Notes: generated from the letters alone by a model not told the origin. 64,000 bases of DNA from Elgaria multicarinata webbii (GCF_023053635.1 NC_086172.1:25511501-25575500), one strand, 5' to 3'; shown: positions 1 through 63,017, counted from the stretch's first letter. Numbers and translations: made by a program.

Positions 1-103
1 ACTGTGGTGCTAATTTACTGTAAATATGCAAAAAGGCCCTGTAGAACTGTCCAATGAAATCAGTTTCTCAGAATTTAACACTTCGTTTGTTTGTTTACTA
101 CAG

Positions 104-8335
<8,232 letters not shown>

Positions 8336-9070
8336 ATCGTTTGCTCCCCCTTTCCCTTTTATCCTTTTTTATTTTTAAATAATAGTTCTTTTGTAATGTG
8401 GTATATAACACTGAATCGAAACCGGCGCCCCACTCCCATATCTGGAGTATTATTTCCAAATGTCTGTTCTGAATTCTTGTGCTCATTATACACTATCTTT
8501 TGTTTTCATTGTGCCCTTGTGATCCCACTGCAGTTGTATTTCCCTATTCTTCCTGTTTCCTCTTTAGAAATACACCCCACCCACACATGTGCTGACAAGG
8601 CTCATGTATTCAAGCACGTTAACAGGTCTGCCAGGTGGGCAAAGTTTCCCTGTAACTTCCATATTCACCTCCGTGTTATAATGTGTGACTTTTACTTGTG
8701 GATTTTAAAATACAAAGGAGATGGAGCTTTTCTGAAATCTAAACAGCAGAAGAATTGTGTCCTCAAATTAAGAACGGTCTTCTGTAGCTTTTGCTGATGG
8801 CCCAGGACAGAAATTTCCAGAACTTGATGGCAAATAGTTATCTTTTTCAGGTAATATATTTGAAATGGCTTCACTGGAGGTAGTGGGAAATTCTGATTTT
8901 TCAGCAACCCTAGGAAAGTTCCTGTTTTTAATACTTAATACACACCTTCATGTACCAAGAGTTGGTAATGATTTTTACATTGTTGTACCTTTTGGCCGAG
9001 GATGTGGTTTTTGAATGGACATAGACTGTACTGACTTCCCTTTAAATAAATTAGGTGAAAGTAATGTTTT
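8336..9070 (+). other. SUMO1: SUMO1 3' UTR and poly(A) signal
   Basis: After the stop, the stretch TAGTTCTTTTGTAATGTGG near 8383 and the end segment around 8983-9050 (TTTTGGCC..GG.., then GAATGGACAT..CTGTAC) resemble the human SUMO1 3' UTR as I remember it. An AATAAA at 9045-9050 corresponds to the human distal signal, so cleavage is expected about 9065-9075. Further AATAAA motifs at 9359-9364 and 9996-10001 could give longer forms. Confidence 0.75.
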
Positions 9071-11400
9071 AAACCTCTGCATTTTCTTTTGATATATTTG
9101 AAACTGGGAGACTATTGGGCAAAAGCAGTGAAGAATATTTTTTTAAAAAGCATTGATTTCACACATCGATACATACTTGAGAATATTATGTTAAAATTGG
9201 CTTTTAAAAAGTTTGATACATCTTGCACCCTCTTTGTTGCTTGCTATCAAATTTTAAGTAGCAGTCAGAGTTTATTTTCAAGCAATTAACAGTTGTATGT
9301 TGTACATGCAATGTGTGCCTCCTGAATTCTGAATATGCATGATAGCATAATGATGAAAAATAAAGTTTGTAAAAATTGGGTACAAAAACACCCAAAGAAT
9401 TTGTTAACCTCTTGTGAATAACACTTAAGCACACTTTCTTTAGGTGTAAAAGCTGTCACAGCACACTAGGGTCTCAAATTCAGTGGAAGTTAGTCATAGA
9501 AAAAGTTCATTAATGGGACTCAGGTTAGTCTTAACTAACTTTTCCCGTTGATTTAGATGCAACTTCTGCATAACTAAGTTTCTCTCTATTGGGGCCCAAG
9601 TGCCTAGTGTTGCTTTGGAAGTCCTAGGTAATCTTGGGGCTCAGTTCATCAGATGCTATGTTCCATGAAAACAAAAACAAGTTGTATGCATGAGCTGTGC
9701 TTGATGCTTACTGGAAGTTAGTGTGACTAGGGCCAGAGACACTTGAAAAAGCACAGACCTAAGATCAAGTTCTTCATCCTTCGAAGTCTAAAGGGTTTTG
9801 CCATTCGACTTTGGGAGAATCAAGATTGGAGACCTTGCACCAAACCCTGTTTCTATGTATGTAGAAGAAAGCCTAATTGATTTCCAGAGAGCTCATGTGT
9901 ATGTAAGTGTTCATAGGTTGTAGGTACTTCTGAAAATATTTACCAATCTGATGCTGTTCCAAAGTTAATAGCAAATGGTTAGAGCAACTTTCTGAAATAA
10001 AGGCTATTCATTGGTTTTTGTGGAGTTTGTTTTGTGAAGTAGTATTCTGAAATGAGGGCTGTTCCCTTTTAAAAGAAAACCTTGTTTCCTAATTGGTTAT
10101 CTTAACTCAACACTTACAACCTTCGTACCTATTTCCCCCCCGTAAATTGCAGAACTGTGTCATAGAAACCTGTCATGCTAGAAGGAGTCTTTAGCTCAGG
10201 TTTACAGTATGATGATGGCAGGATTAGAAACACATTGCTCTACCTCTGCTTTTTTTTTTCCTTGCAAGGGGAGTGGGAAAAGAACAGAAATTGAGACTGC
10301 AATGTTCTTACGCATGTTTTAACAAACCATTTAATTGTGAGTTTAACTTTTTTTTTGAAGCTGGCACTTATTGTAAAGTGTTAAATGGATCTTCTCCAAT
10401 GCTTGTAGTTTCCATGTCCCACTTCTGATGCCTTTTTGTACACATGCTAAACTTTTTTTAAAAATTAAAATTTGTTTTCAAAAATCAGCATATGGGGTTA
10501 AGTCTTATCTATGCCTACAAGAATAAGCAACCTGAGTGAAAAGTGAGTGGAGCCTGGCCTTTGCTTTTCACATCACTGCTGCTACTCCAGTCCACAATGA
10601 AACATCCACAGCCATGGATTCATAGCTCTTTGAACTGGTGTGGATCAGGGTATTCCCATGTTCCGTAGGGATGAGGTAGCCAGCTTTTTATATCCTGTTA
10701 CTATTCAGCTTCCATCGCTTGGTGAATAATAAAAGAGTTTGGAATTAAGTTGGGAATTCTTGCAACACAACCTTCACTCAAGTGTCTAAACTACCACCTT
10801 GCCGTTGCTTCTGTGCTGTACGTACCTAAACCAACTAGAGAGCCAGCGTGGTGTAGTGGCTAGAGTGTCGGACTAGGAGTCGGCAGATCTGGGTTCTAAT
10901 CCCCACTCAGCCATGGAAACCCACTGGGTGACTTTGGGCCAGTCACAGACTCTCAGCCCAACCCACCTCACAGGGTTGTTGTGAAGATAAAGTGGACAGG
11001 AGGAGGATTATGTACACCGCCTTGGGTTCCTTGCAGGAAAAAGGTGGGATATAAATGCAATAATAATAATGTGCCTGAAAAGCACCCCTAATGACTAACA
11101 CCTATTCGAGCAAAAGTTTTTTAAAAAAAATACTGCAGAAATAGAGGTCTTTCAAACGTGATTCCTACTCTTATTCTCTTAAATTTTAAAAAAGCTGCAT
11201 ACCTGTTCCAGGAAAAGCTGAAGCAGGGCACCATTTAGGGAATGAAGGGTAATTCCCTCCTCCTCCACCCTCCCGGTTTCAAACCACATGTGATTATTTC
11301 TCAACAGCACCTCTATTTGGAGGGTTATGAAATATTAAAAAGTAGTCCTAACACTTAAAATGCCTTTCTTACAATGATATCCAAGAGTAGATATTTGAAG
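9071..11400. other. Convergent intergenic region
   Basis: DNA between the SUMO1 poly(A) signal and the 3' end of the - strand gene. Apart from extra AATAAA motifs (9359, 9996), a degenerate mirrored repeat at about 9505-9560 and one Sauria SINE, I see no gene. Alternative long SUMO1 3' UTRs may cover part of it. Confidence 0.6.
10838..11072 (+). mobile_element. Sauria-type tRNA-derived SINE
   Basis: It starts AGAGCCAGCGTGGTGTAGTG (A-box region), followed by a B-box TGGGTTCTAATCCCC, then CTCAGCCATGGAAACCCAC, CTTTGGGCCAGTCACAGACT, GGGTTGTTGTGAAGATAAA and AAGGTGGGATATAAATGCAA, and ends in (AAT)n. This is a full-length squamate SINE with the BovB-like 3' end described for the family. Confidence 0.88.
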
Positions 11401-12039
11401 TGTGCTGTTGATCTTTTATTGTCTACCTCACTCGTGTAAGTCATCTGGAAGAGACACAGCAGGCTCAAAGCTGGAATGTCATTTTTTTAAAAAAGTGAAG
11501 GTGGGTGGGTGGGAATCACTTGTAGGCGGAGTTCATTCATGCACTCCAAAAGGAGTGCAGTCATTGTTCTCAGGAGGCTTAAATTTATTTCCCTTTAAAA
11601 GCCTACGACTTGATCGCAGAGGATACCTGCCTGCACTCAAAGGAATTATCTATAAGAAAATGACTTTATTAACATGGGAGTAAGACTGCACAGACTCGCA
11701 TGCCAAAAACCTGCTTTCCTTTATGGAGAATCCCCAAGCTTGTGAAAGTTTCAGTTCTTCTTTCTGACCATTAAACCTGAATGTCTAAAACAATCCAAGG
11801 CCCCTAGATGAGGCCATTTCTTCTATTGCTTGTTGCTATAACAGGGCTTGGAAGTTCTCTTACGTTGACAAGAGGATAACAGCTGTTCTCTACTGATACA
11901 TGGATATAAACAGCAGCTTCTATCAAATTAAGTAAACAAGAATCGGGCAATCATAAGGCACTGACTTGTTGGGGTAGGATTGGAAGCCCACAGCCTCCTG
12001 GTTGCACGTTCTTGGGAAAAGTACCCATTGCCGGGTTCT
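11400..12039 (-). other. Probable 3' UTR of the KIAA2012-like gene
   Basis: No further - strand coding follows the stop. Candidate poly(A) signals read on the - strand lie at 11665-11670 (AATAAAG), 11584-11589 and 11414-11420 (CAATAAAAG). Which is used cannot be told. Confidence 0.5.
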
Positions 12040-54679
<42,640 letters not shown>

Positions 54680-55099
54680 CTGTAATGAGCACCAGAAATA
54701 TCAATGTAATTAAAACTGACAAATTCATAACATTAATCAATTGCTTCATTTCAGAAATCCCAAAGCCCTTTGCTTAATGAAGTCATGAAACAAGTAAATC
54801 CTCCGCTAAGTACTTCAAACTGGAAAGTCTCTACCTAATTCCAAAACCTCACAACACCTAAATCAGAAAATCAGCAAAGCCTTTCATGTGTTCGGCAGAG
54901 ACATTCGATCGTAGCTAATTCTCATGAATTAGGCAGAGGCACCAATGAGTTCACACATGAAGCAACATTTTCCTTGTTTCATGAATTAACCAAATGTACA
55001 AATTTGTTTTAGCATATGAAGTTTGTTTAATCAGAGCAGGATTCATACAAAATGGTTTAACAGACAGCCCTGGAGACTAATGAGGTGAGCCTTTTCCAC

Positions 55100-55285
55100 G
55101 AAAATAAGAAGTGTCGTGCTGGATCTGACCGAGGGTCCATCTAGTCCAGCACTCTGTTCACACAGTGGCCAACCAGCTGTCGACCAGGGACCCACAAGCA
55201 GGACACAGGCACAACAGCACCCTCCCACCCATGTTCCCCAGCAACTGGTGTACACAGGGCTTACTGCCACTGATACTCGATGGCA
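55100..55285 (-). mobile_element. L2/CR1-superclade LINE tail, antisense
   Basis: GTCGTGCTGGATCTGACCGA, GTCCATCTAGTCCAGCACTC, CCAACCAGCTGTCGACCAGG and CCATGTTCCCCAGCAACTGG. It is an uninterrupted reference copy for the split one at 52921. Confidence 0.8.
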
Positions 55286-55289
55286 GGTG

Positions 55290-57275
55290 GGGTGGGGAAG
55301 CATTTGATTTCTAGTTCTGTCCTAGTGCACTAATTCATACAGGCACAAGCCATTCTGCCTATTTGTAAGGGGGAGAATTGTGCTGCTCATGTGCTGGAGA
55401 AGAGAACTGCCCTGCTGTGAAAGAATTGAAGACAAAAATAAAAGGAAAGCAAAGCAAAAGCAAAACTGAACCAAATACAGCAGAGCATTGCTGCCGGGAG
55501 GGGGATTTTTACTTTCACCTTTGTTTTAAAATGGCATCACTAATGTTCCAAAGCGGAGTACTCAGCCTCTATACCAAGGAGGCAGAACCTCAAGCTCAGG
55601 GGTCGCAATCCAGCCAGGGTTCCCTTGAAAGCCCCACCCCCTTTCTCCCAGCCCCACCCCCTTCCCCCAGCCCCCTATCGCCTGGTGGCCATCTGACTTC
55701 TGTGCGGTCCCCCACTCCCATTCTAAAAGACTGAAATGCAGTAAGAGCTTTAAGCTACAATACGTTGGCATTTTGGCCCCACCTCTTTTACCCCTGCCCT
55801 GTTTTGCTTTCGTTCTTAACCACAACTGGAATGGGCCCCCCAAGAGCTTCTCCAAAGCTGAATGTGGCCCCCAGGTTGAAAGAGGTTCTGCACCCCTGCT
55901 CTATATGCACGCACACTGTAAAAAAAATAACAGATTGCTCAATTGTTGAGTTATGTTCATTGCCAGTGACATCACAGGAACTAGCCAGTAGGGCCCGCAA
56001 TGCAGTTGTGCAGCACAAATTGTTACAACAGGCATGCCAGCTGGAGGGGCAGCGGGAGGGGAACAGAACGACACTTTCTTGTGCATAGTCCCAGTTGCAA
56101 AATGTGGGTGCTGAAAGATGCAGCTTCTCATAACTCTCAAAAGTTGAGTAACCGCTGCATGTTTAGCATGCAGCTGCTTAAACAATATTAACAGCGGTTC
56201 CAGATTTTTCTAACCACAATCTGCAGGTGCTTCCAGATGGGGCTTCTATTGCACTATTGCCTTGCCTCGTTCACATAATTTTAGTGGGGAGGGGTCTAGA
56301 TGGCAACATTTTCTACTTATAATTCTGGTGTGGTTTCCCAGCATGGCTTCCATACTTTTTCTTCCTGCAGATAGTCCGTTAAGGAAAAGAAAAGACAGAA
56401 TTACTGCGTACCGCCTTCTAATGTTTAGTTTAGGACCCCTCCATCTGGAAGCACCCTGAAAAGAATAGATCCCATCTTTAGTTGTGAATGCATGCAATGG
56501 ATTTAGGATTAAGTGGTGTTACATTTTAACCTGAATTTGTTCTGATGGAATAGACTAGAGGAATGGTGATGGAAGGTTCAAGACGGACACTTAAAAACCA
56601 TTTTGGACCATACCTGACAATACCCACTAGCCTCTGCTGCTCTGTGCCTAACTGTCCCTTCCTATAAGGGGGGGAGGAGGAAAAGGGCCCCCCTCTCCAA
56701 CAATGTGCATCTTAAGAAAGCAACCCTGGAAATATTACTAAGAGAAAGAATCAAAATGGAAAATTATTCTGTTGAAGAATGATTGTAGTATCGCCCAGCC
56801 AGAGGAGGGAGCAAAACACCTAATAGCAGAAGAGGTGTCACAATTGATGATGATGATGGATGACAATGATGATGATTCAGATCATTTAAGCAAATGAGTT
56901 TAGCCAATTGCTATGGGGGAAGACAACCTGCCTTTAGGTGAACTAGTCAGTCCAACCTGGGGCAGCCATTTACTGCCAAAAAAGGACACCAATTTGCATA
57001 ACACTTGCATATGCACATTTATATGTATAGGTGCAAATGTGAAATAACAACTACAGTTTAAACAGAAATACAATACATCGCACCGTAGTGGCGAAGACTG
57101 GCCAGGTGAGCTGTGTGCCTCCTCAGCCCGCTCACTGTTGATGGGCAAATTTTTCAAGGCCGCTCCCTGCTCTCCCTCCTGATGGTCCTTCGACTTTAAA
57201 CCAGACTGGAACCGGACAGCCCATCAGACAGAGGTGTCCTCTGCCAGCTCTCCAAAATAGAGGACTATCCTCTGT
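55290..57275. other. Upstream intron stretch, unassigned
   Basis: Open stretches here (for example 55378-55734 +) show no family motif. No - strand exon ending in phase 1 was found. Confidence 0.45.
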
Positions 57276-57277
57276 AA

Positions 57278-57333
57278 AGTAGGACCGATGGCCTTGTAGG
57301 CCCCTTCTACCTCTGCTATTCTATGATTCTATG
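57278..57333 (+). mobile_element. CR1 3' end
   Basis: GGACCGATGGCCTTGTAGGC, CCCTTCTACCTCTGC and ATTCTATGATTCTATGG. Confidence 0.7.
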
Positions 57334-57389
57334 GTCACGCTAGGACTCTGACTAGAGGAAAAAGGACTTCCAAGTACTGTATAGAGAAA

Positions 57390-57593
57390 GCCTTTTAGCA
57401 TTCAAGAAAGCTATCAAGACTGATCTCTTCCAGCAGGCCAATCCAGTAAAATTTTAGGATACTTTTAATATGCTTTTAGGATGCTTTTAAGATGTTTTTA
57501 ACAGTGCATGCTATGTTTTTAATCAGTATTTTGTGTATTTTATGTTTGTTGTTGTTCCCTGCCTCAATCCAATTGAAGAGGCAGGTAAGAATA

Positions 57594-57630
<37 letters not shown>
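57390..57630 (+). mobile_element. LINE 3' tail ending in (ATT)n
   Basis: AGACTGATCTCTTCCAGCAG, repeats of TTTTAGGATGCTTTTA, then GTTGTTGTTCCCTGCCTCAA and twelve ATT units (57594-57629). Confidence 0.65.
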
Positions 57631-57632
<2 letters not shown>

Positions 57633-57844
57633 CCCCAGCCAGCATGTCCAGTGGTCATGAATGCTGGGAGTTGCAATTGAAGGCATCTAGAAGTCACCAG
57701 GGTGGGAAAAGCAATCTGGCCCTGAATATGTAGGGCCCCAGCACCAATCAAGCTCTGGCCCCATCCATCAAGGCTCTGTGTCATGTTTCTGGTGTTCTGA
57801 CACACCCAAAATTCAATTGTGACTGTCTCTGTTGGCCTAAAGCA

Positions 57845-57955
57845 GGGGTGGGCAACTTGTGGCCCTCCAGAAGTTTTGGCCTACAACTCGCATCAGCCCT
57901 AGCCAGTATAGCCAATGGTGAGGGATGATGGAAATCCCACTCCTACCCTAAAGGG
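57845..57955. mobile_element. hAT-type hairpin element
   Basis: CAGGGGTGGGCAACTTGTGG, CCCTCCAGAAGTTTTGGCC and CCAATGGTGAGGGATGATGG: left half of a common reptile hAT hairpin. The right arm is mostly lost. A related copy lies at 61515-61630. Confidence 0.65.
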
Positions 57956-58224
57956 AGGACCTATTGCCGAGTGGTTATGGCCTGCGCTTTGCAGTTAGAT
58001 CAAGAGGTCTCAGCTTCAGTTCCTGGCATCTCTAGTTAAAAGGCTTTCAGATAACAGGGTTGGGAAAGTGCAGTACTGGAGACCTTGGCTTGGGAAAGGG
58101 CTATTCAGAGTGGAGAGCGTTGCCAGGGGTCAGGGCCAGCTCGCAGGAGATGAGAGGACCCTGCTTAGCTTGTTGTGCTTGTAGCAGAGGGCTATACATA
58201 GTCCTATGCTCAGTGCTGCCATGC

Positions 58225-58800
58225 AGCAAAGCATACAAATACCACAAAGCAGACCACATCACGCCAGTCCTTTTCCAGCTTCATTGGCTGCCAGTCCAGG
58301 TCCGGGCCCAATTCAAAGTGCTGGTATTAACATTCAAAGCCCTAAACAGCTTGGGGCCAGGCTATCTGAAGGAACGCCTCCTCCCATACGTACCTGCCCA
58401 GACCCTAAGGTCATCCTCAGGGGTCCTTCTCTGCGAGCCCCTGCCAAAGGAAGTGAGGCAGGTGGCCACCAGGAGGAGAGCCTTCTCTGCTGTGGCACCC
58501 CAGCTGTGGAATGAGCTCCCTAAGGAGGTTCGCTTGGCGCCTACATTATATGCTTTTAGACGCCAGGTGAAGACCTTTTTATTCTCCCAGCATTTTAACA
58601 GTCTATAAATAAATTTTAACTCGGCGTTTTAAATTTGTAGTTTTGCATTGCTGCTGTTTTTATCTGATTGAGCTTTTATATTGTATTTTATATTATGGTT
58701 TTATACTGTTGTTTTATACTTTGAGTGATTTTAATTTTTGTGAACCGCCCAGAGAGCTCTGGCTATTGGGCGGTATAGAAATGTAATAAATAAATAAATA
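58225..58800 (+). mobile_element. L2-like LINE, intact C-terminal reading frame and 3' tail
   Basis: An open frame reads ADHITPVLFQLHWLPVQVR, AQFKVLVLTFKALNSLGPG, LLPYVPAQTLRSSSGVLLC and LWNELPKEVRLAPTLYAFR, ending QVKTFLFSQHFNSL with TAA at 58606-58608. The tail ends ACCGCCCAGAGAGCTCTGGC, GGGCGGTATAGAAATG and (AATA)n. It is 5' truncated. The lack of breaks over about 130 codons suggests a fairly young copy. Confidence 0.85.
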
Positions 58801-58809
58801 ATTTTTAAA

Positions 58810-59900
58810 AAATGGATTCTATGTCTCAAAACAATTTAAATTACCCAGAAGAGGAAAAGGCTATCAATCACGAATAACTACTAATCGTGACAGCCATGTG
58901 TTCTTATGTTCTTAAATTCACATGTCACGCCAAACAAGCCAGGAATAGGGTCTTTCTGGGTTGTTTTCTAAACCGGATGCAAAACAGACGCAGTGAGTGG
59001 GGAAGTGGGCAGAGGCAGCAGGCTCGGTCCCATTTGGGCCGAATCAACCATGCATTAATTAAAGCAGGGGTAGGTAACTTGTGGCCCTTAATTAACCCAT
59101 GGTCGGTCATTACGTGCGAACCGAGGCATAGAATGGGGCAAGGAGGCTATGAAACACATAATTGCAAAAAGGAAAGATAACGTATCTGAAACATTGTTAC
59201 GAATCAAGTGACATAGAAACGCCCTGTGAAGTGCCACTGTTGTCTTCAAAGTTGGTAAATAAGTTATCTAAAAAAACAAAGTGTTTCAATACCGACGGTG
59301 TCTTCTCTATCAGTCTCGGGATTATATTGTTTAGCCAGCTCCTGTTTATCTCAGTGGAAATATTTGCAACCCCAGGAGTGTGGATAAAGATAACGATGAT
59401 TAAATAGAAAGAAGCAGCAAAAGAAGGATGTTGTGTAAACATGTTACTACTGGATTTGAAGGAACTAACACCATGCTGTGAAGTCTTAATTAAATGTTAA
59501 TTGTTTGCCATGAGTTCAAGGGTAGATGCTCTGGAGCATGAAAAATTAGAAGACATTCATTAATGAATATTGAGCTTGAAGTATATTCTGTCTGAAACAT
59601 GGAGAAAGGGAAAAAGCATAATGGAATTTATTTTTACACTGACAGTTTGCAGAGCAACCCTTCCAAGAGATTCTGGAAATGAAAAGGGGAAAGTCCACAT
59701 ATAGCTGCATAAAAATGGTCTTTAAAATGAAACATTTTAAAAAATGGAATGTAGGGCGCATTCAGTCACATTTGCAACTATGCAGATTAGAGGTGAGGAG
59801 CACGGAGAAAGCGTGGGAGAAAAATTGCAGATTAGAACATGGCCCTCTTCGGAAGTTGCATTCCTCTGAAATTGTACAATGTGGTTTGCGGGTTCCTTTT
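58810..59900. other. Upstream intron stretch
   Basis: 58850-58915 looks like the end of an L2/CR1-superclade tail (GTGTTCTTATGTTCTTA). An 81-codon - strand open stretch (59197-59442) was examined as an exon and not accepted. Confidence 0.45.
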
Positions 59901-59901
59901 A

Positions 59902-60245
59902 AAGCTCCATCACACCGGGGGTTAACACGCTCCCTACCTTCGCTTCTCCGCCTGCATTTTCCTTCCTCAAGTTACTTCCTCTTTCAAAAGAGGAAGTACA
60001 CAAGGAGCACGAGGCCCAATGAGTCCACTGTTCTAATGGCGCTGCTTCTCCTGCACACAGGAGAGAGCAGCGATTCCGAGTTTAAAAAAACCATCGGACT
60101 TAAGGAGGGGTTTTTTTGTGGCGCAAGGAAAGCCAGAAAGGGCAGGAGGCGCACTGGAGGCAGACGACGTCATGTGTGGGACCTGAGCAAAGTCCGTGAG
60201 TGGCCAGTAATGAGCGTGCAATAAAACGCTCGTCGGATGGAGCTT
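59902..60245. mobile_element. Hairpin element with AAGCTCCATCACACC ends
   Basis: The left end AAGCTCCATCACACCGGGGG .. AACACGCTC is mirrored at the right by GAGCGTGCA .. CGGATGGAGCTT. A relative begins at 63018. Confidence 0.7.
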
Positions 60246-60256
60246 GTAGTTTTCCC

Positions 60257-60281
60257 TCTCTCTCTCTCTCTCTCTCTCCAC
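60257..60281 (+). repeat. (CT)n microsatellite
   Basis: About 12 CT units just after the hairpin element. Confidence 0.95.
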
Positions 60282-60304
60282 TTTCTAGCTGTTTGGAGTA
60301 TAGT

Positions 60305-60521
60305 ACATGCTGTACAGGTTGAAAATGCTACGAAAAATGCACCAGATGTGGCCGTATATCATGACATGCTGTCCCTTCCTGGGTAATTGTATGGAAAAAA
60401 TAGGGCTTCCCTCATTGGTAGATGGAAGCACCCATCTTTCCCCCTGTATGATTACCCAGGAAGGACAGCATGTTCCAGAACCATTTTCAGAACCATTTTC
60501 AACCTGCATGGCAGGCACCAT
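60305..60521. mobile_element. Long imperfect hairpin, about 217 bp
   Basis: Outer arms CATGCTGTACAGGTTGAAAA and, mirrored, CCATTTTCAACCTGCATGGC; inner arms CATGCTGTCCCTTCCTGGGT (60365) and ACCCAGGAAGGACAGCATG (60454). AGAACCATTTTC is directly duplicated near 60477-60500. Confidence 0.72.
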
Positions 60522-60778
60522 GCTTTCTAGCTCACCTAAGCAGCTCGAAACTGATATTGAAGAGACTTGTTGATGAACACCCATGGGACAGACACAAACG
60601 GAATAAAAGCCATTTTGTCCACCCCTAATGGGAGGTAGCAATGTCACATCACACATGCACGTTTCTCCCCAAATTTCTATTCCAGCATCAGTGCACCTTG
60701 GAAACTGTGGACAGCTTGAAAAAATGCAGGTGAAGCAACTGCAGGAACTGCCACCATCTTAATTTTCCCAGAATGCCT

Positions 60779-60856
60779 CTATGACAGGGGCCAAGGGGTT
60801 CGACTCGATGGCCTTGTAGGCCCCTTCCAACTCTACTATTCTATGATTCTATGGAA
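60779..60856 (+). mobile_element. CR1 3' end
   Basis: GGGGTTCGACTCGATGGCCT, TAGGCCCCTTCCAACTCTAC and TATTCTATGATTCTATGG. Confidence 0.8.
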
Positions 60857-61514
60857 ACAATTAAGATGGCAGCTGCAGTTGCCTAACCTGGTGCTCCTCT
60901 TCAGGCCATTGGACCCTGAAAAAAAGAGCTTTTCTTCGTTTTTAAATTTAGAAAGAGAGAACAGTGTCACCAGAGGGAGGTCATCTCATCTGGAGCCATG
61001 AGCCTGGCGTTTGCCCTCCCATGTTGGGTGCTGATGTTGGGCTTGGGAGGGGAGGGGGTTCTTAACCATTCTCCCAATGGCTGATTTTCCTCTGCAGCAC
61101 TTCCCCTGGGCCGCCCCCCCACCCCCCACCCCCATTCACAGTCTGCTCCAAAGCCCAAAATATGCCTGGCTCAGGGGGAAAGGCCTGGAGAGGATGCGAG
61201 AGAATTGGCTATGGAGATAGGAGGAGTGGTAAACACACACGCATACATGCGCACACCCACCCACCCATCCACACCACTCATTGATTCTCACCTGAAAGTG
61301 CACTACTCCTGGCCCCATGCATTACTGTGCTACCCGGAAAATGTATTTGCAAATGTACACTTAGTATAACAGGCAGTTCCACTCTCAGAGAGAAGACAGA
61401 CCTTTTGTACATCACTCTAGTTTGGTAAGGACAGTACAGAAGTCCTTACATAAATAAAATTCCAGCAGTAGTTACAGCTACTTCTTTCCCTGAATGGCTT
61501 CATAACTTGCTTTC

Positions 61515-61630
61515 CTGGGGTGGGCAACTTGCAGTCCTTCAGACGTTCTGGCCTAAAACTCCTTTGATCCATCACCATTGGCTACGCTAGGGCTGATGGG
61601 AGTTGTAAGCCAAAATATCTGGAGGGCCTG
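61515..61630. mobile_element. hAT-type hairpin element, diverged
   Basis: GGGGTGGGCAACTTGCAGTC .. CTGGCCTAAAACTCC mirrored by GGGAGTTGTAAGCCAAAATA and TCTGGAGGGC. It is followed by short (CTG)n and, at 61716-61742, (CCA)n. Confidence 0.7.
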
Positions 61631-61839
61631 CTGCTGCTGCTGCTGCTATCCTCTGCTTTACCCACATACATACCAGTGCCCTTGGCGAGGAGGGCTGCTT
61701 TTAGTGCTTCCTCCTCCACCACCACCACCACCACCACCACCCTGTGGTCAATTTTGCAGGGCCACCCAGAGGATTTATGGGGCCTGGTGCAGGTGTGATG
61801 TCCATCAAGAACGATAACGGGAATATTGCTAAAAACCGG

Positions 61840-62980
61840 GCCCAGTGGAGGAAGCTCAGGGAACTACTCTGAAGAACAAAAGCCTGTGCACTTCCAGATC
61901 AGCACTGGGCAGAAAGGCAGGGCCTGGGGACCCAGCAGAAAACTACCCGCAAAGGACAGAAAGAAGACTACAGTATTGTTTGCATTGTCTGAAGCATACT
62001 GCACACCCAGAAGAAGGGGGGAAAGCCTCTATCCAATGCAAACTCTTTCATGAAAAGCAGCAAAGGACAAGACAGGCAGCAGATGAGTGGGTCACAGAAT
62101 TACACAGCAAAAGGGAGGAAAGCCCAGCATGGAGTAAGTTTTGCCAACTGCAAAGGAGTTTTTTTTTTTTTGCACAAGTCTGAGCCAAGTGAATGAGATA
62201 CAGGAGAGAAAGAGGAAACTCCAGAAGTAAGAGGCAGCACAATTTCACTCTTTCTTGCATCAGTAACAAGGGCAGACAATGAACAAAAAGAAGCCAGTGG
62301 TATAAAAGTAGGCAGAGAGAAGAAAATGATTAAGTTCAAACTAGACACAGGAGCTGATGTCAACTGCACACCAGCACAAATGTATCCTAGAACAGAATCA
62401 GTAAAGACAGGCCACAAGCCTCTTGAACATATAATGAAAAGGGCTCGAGCTGAGACACCCGCCAGATTGCAAAGAATGATTTTACGTCTACAGAAATATG
62501 AACTGAGAATCACTTACAAACTAGGGAAAGAAATACCTGTGGCAGATACACTATCCAGAACATTCCTACCAGGAAAGAATGGCAAAGAGGAAGAAGGACT
62601 GGAGGAGCAAGTACTCATAGTACTCAAGGACTTTTAAGCAACAGAGGAGAAACTAGAGGAAGCAAGACATGAAAAAGAGAAAGATGAAGTTATGCAAAAG
62701 TTGCTTAGAATGATAAAAGGTGATTGGCCCAAAACCAAATCTAAGGAAGCATTCAGAAATTAAAGACTTCTGGAATGTCTAAGAAGAATTAACAATAGAA
62801 AATGGATGTATGCTTTGATGAGAACAAATTGTTACTCCAAAATCATGAAGATAAAGCAAGCTAGAGAAGATTCACACTGAATATTTTGTGTTATGCAAAA
62901 GATAGGCATGAGGTATGTTATATTAGCCAGGAATAAGTGCTCAGATAGAAGACATGGTAACCAAGAGCTCCACATGTTTG
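61840..62980 (+). mobile_element. Ty3/Gypsy LTR retrotransposon fossil (internal region)
   Basis: Pieces of a Gypsy-type element are readable: a gag-like stretch, a protease-like segment with the D-T-G-A active-site signature, and an RNase H-side segment with the conserved GHKPLE and VADTLSR blocks. It is broken, with large parts of the element absent and several breaks. No flanking LTR pair is recognised. The decay suggests an old copy. Confidence 0.72.
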
Positions 62981-63017
62981 GAATGCCAAAAGGGAAACGC
63001 CAAAGAACCAATGAGAG

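Noticed and set aside
57951-58035. tRNA-like segment (TTGCCGAGTGGTTATGGCCT..)
   Set aside because: It resembles a serine-type tRNA start, but the B box (CAGTTCCTGG) and stems do not close; more likely a decayed tRNA-derived SINE.
58060-58608. 182-codon + strand open stretch as a host gene
   Set aside because: Its second half is the LINE reverse-transcriptase C-terminus; the first half is chance sequence.
59197-59442. 81-codon open stretch on the - strand considered as a further upstream exon of the coiled-coil gene
   Set aside because: No donor gives the phase-1 end required by the exon at 54679, and the acceptor options conflict with the reading frame.
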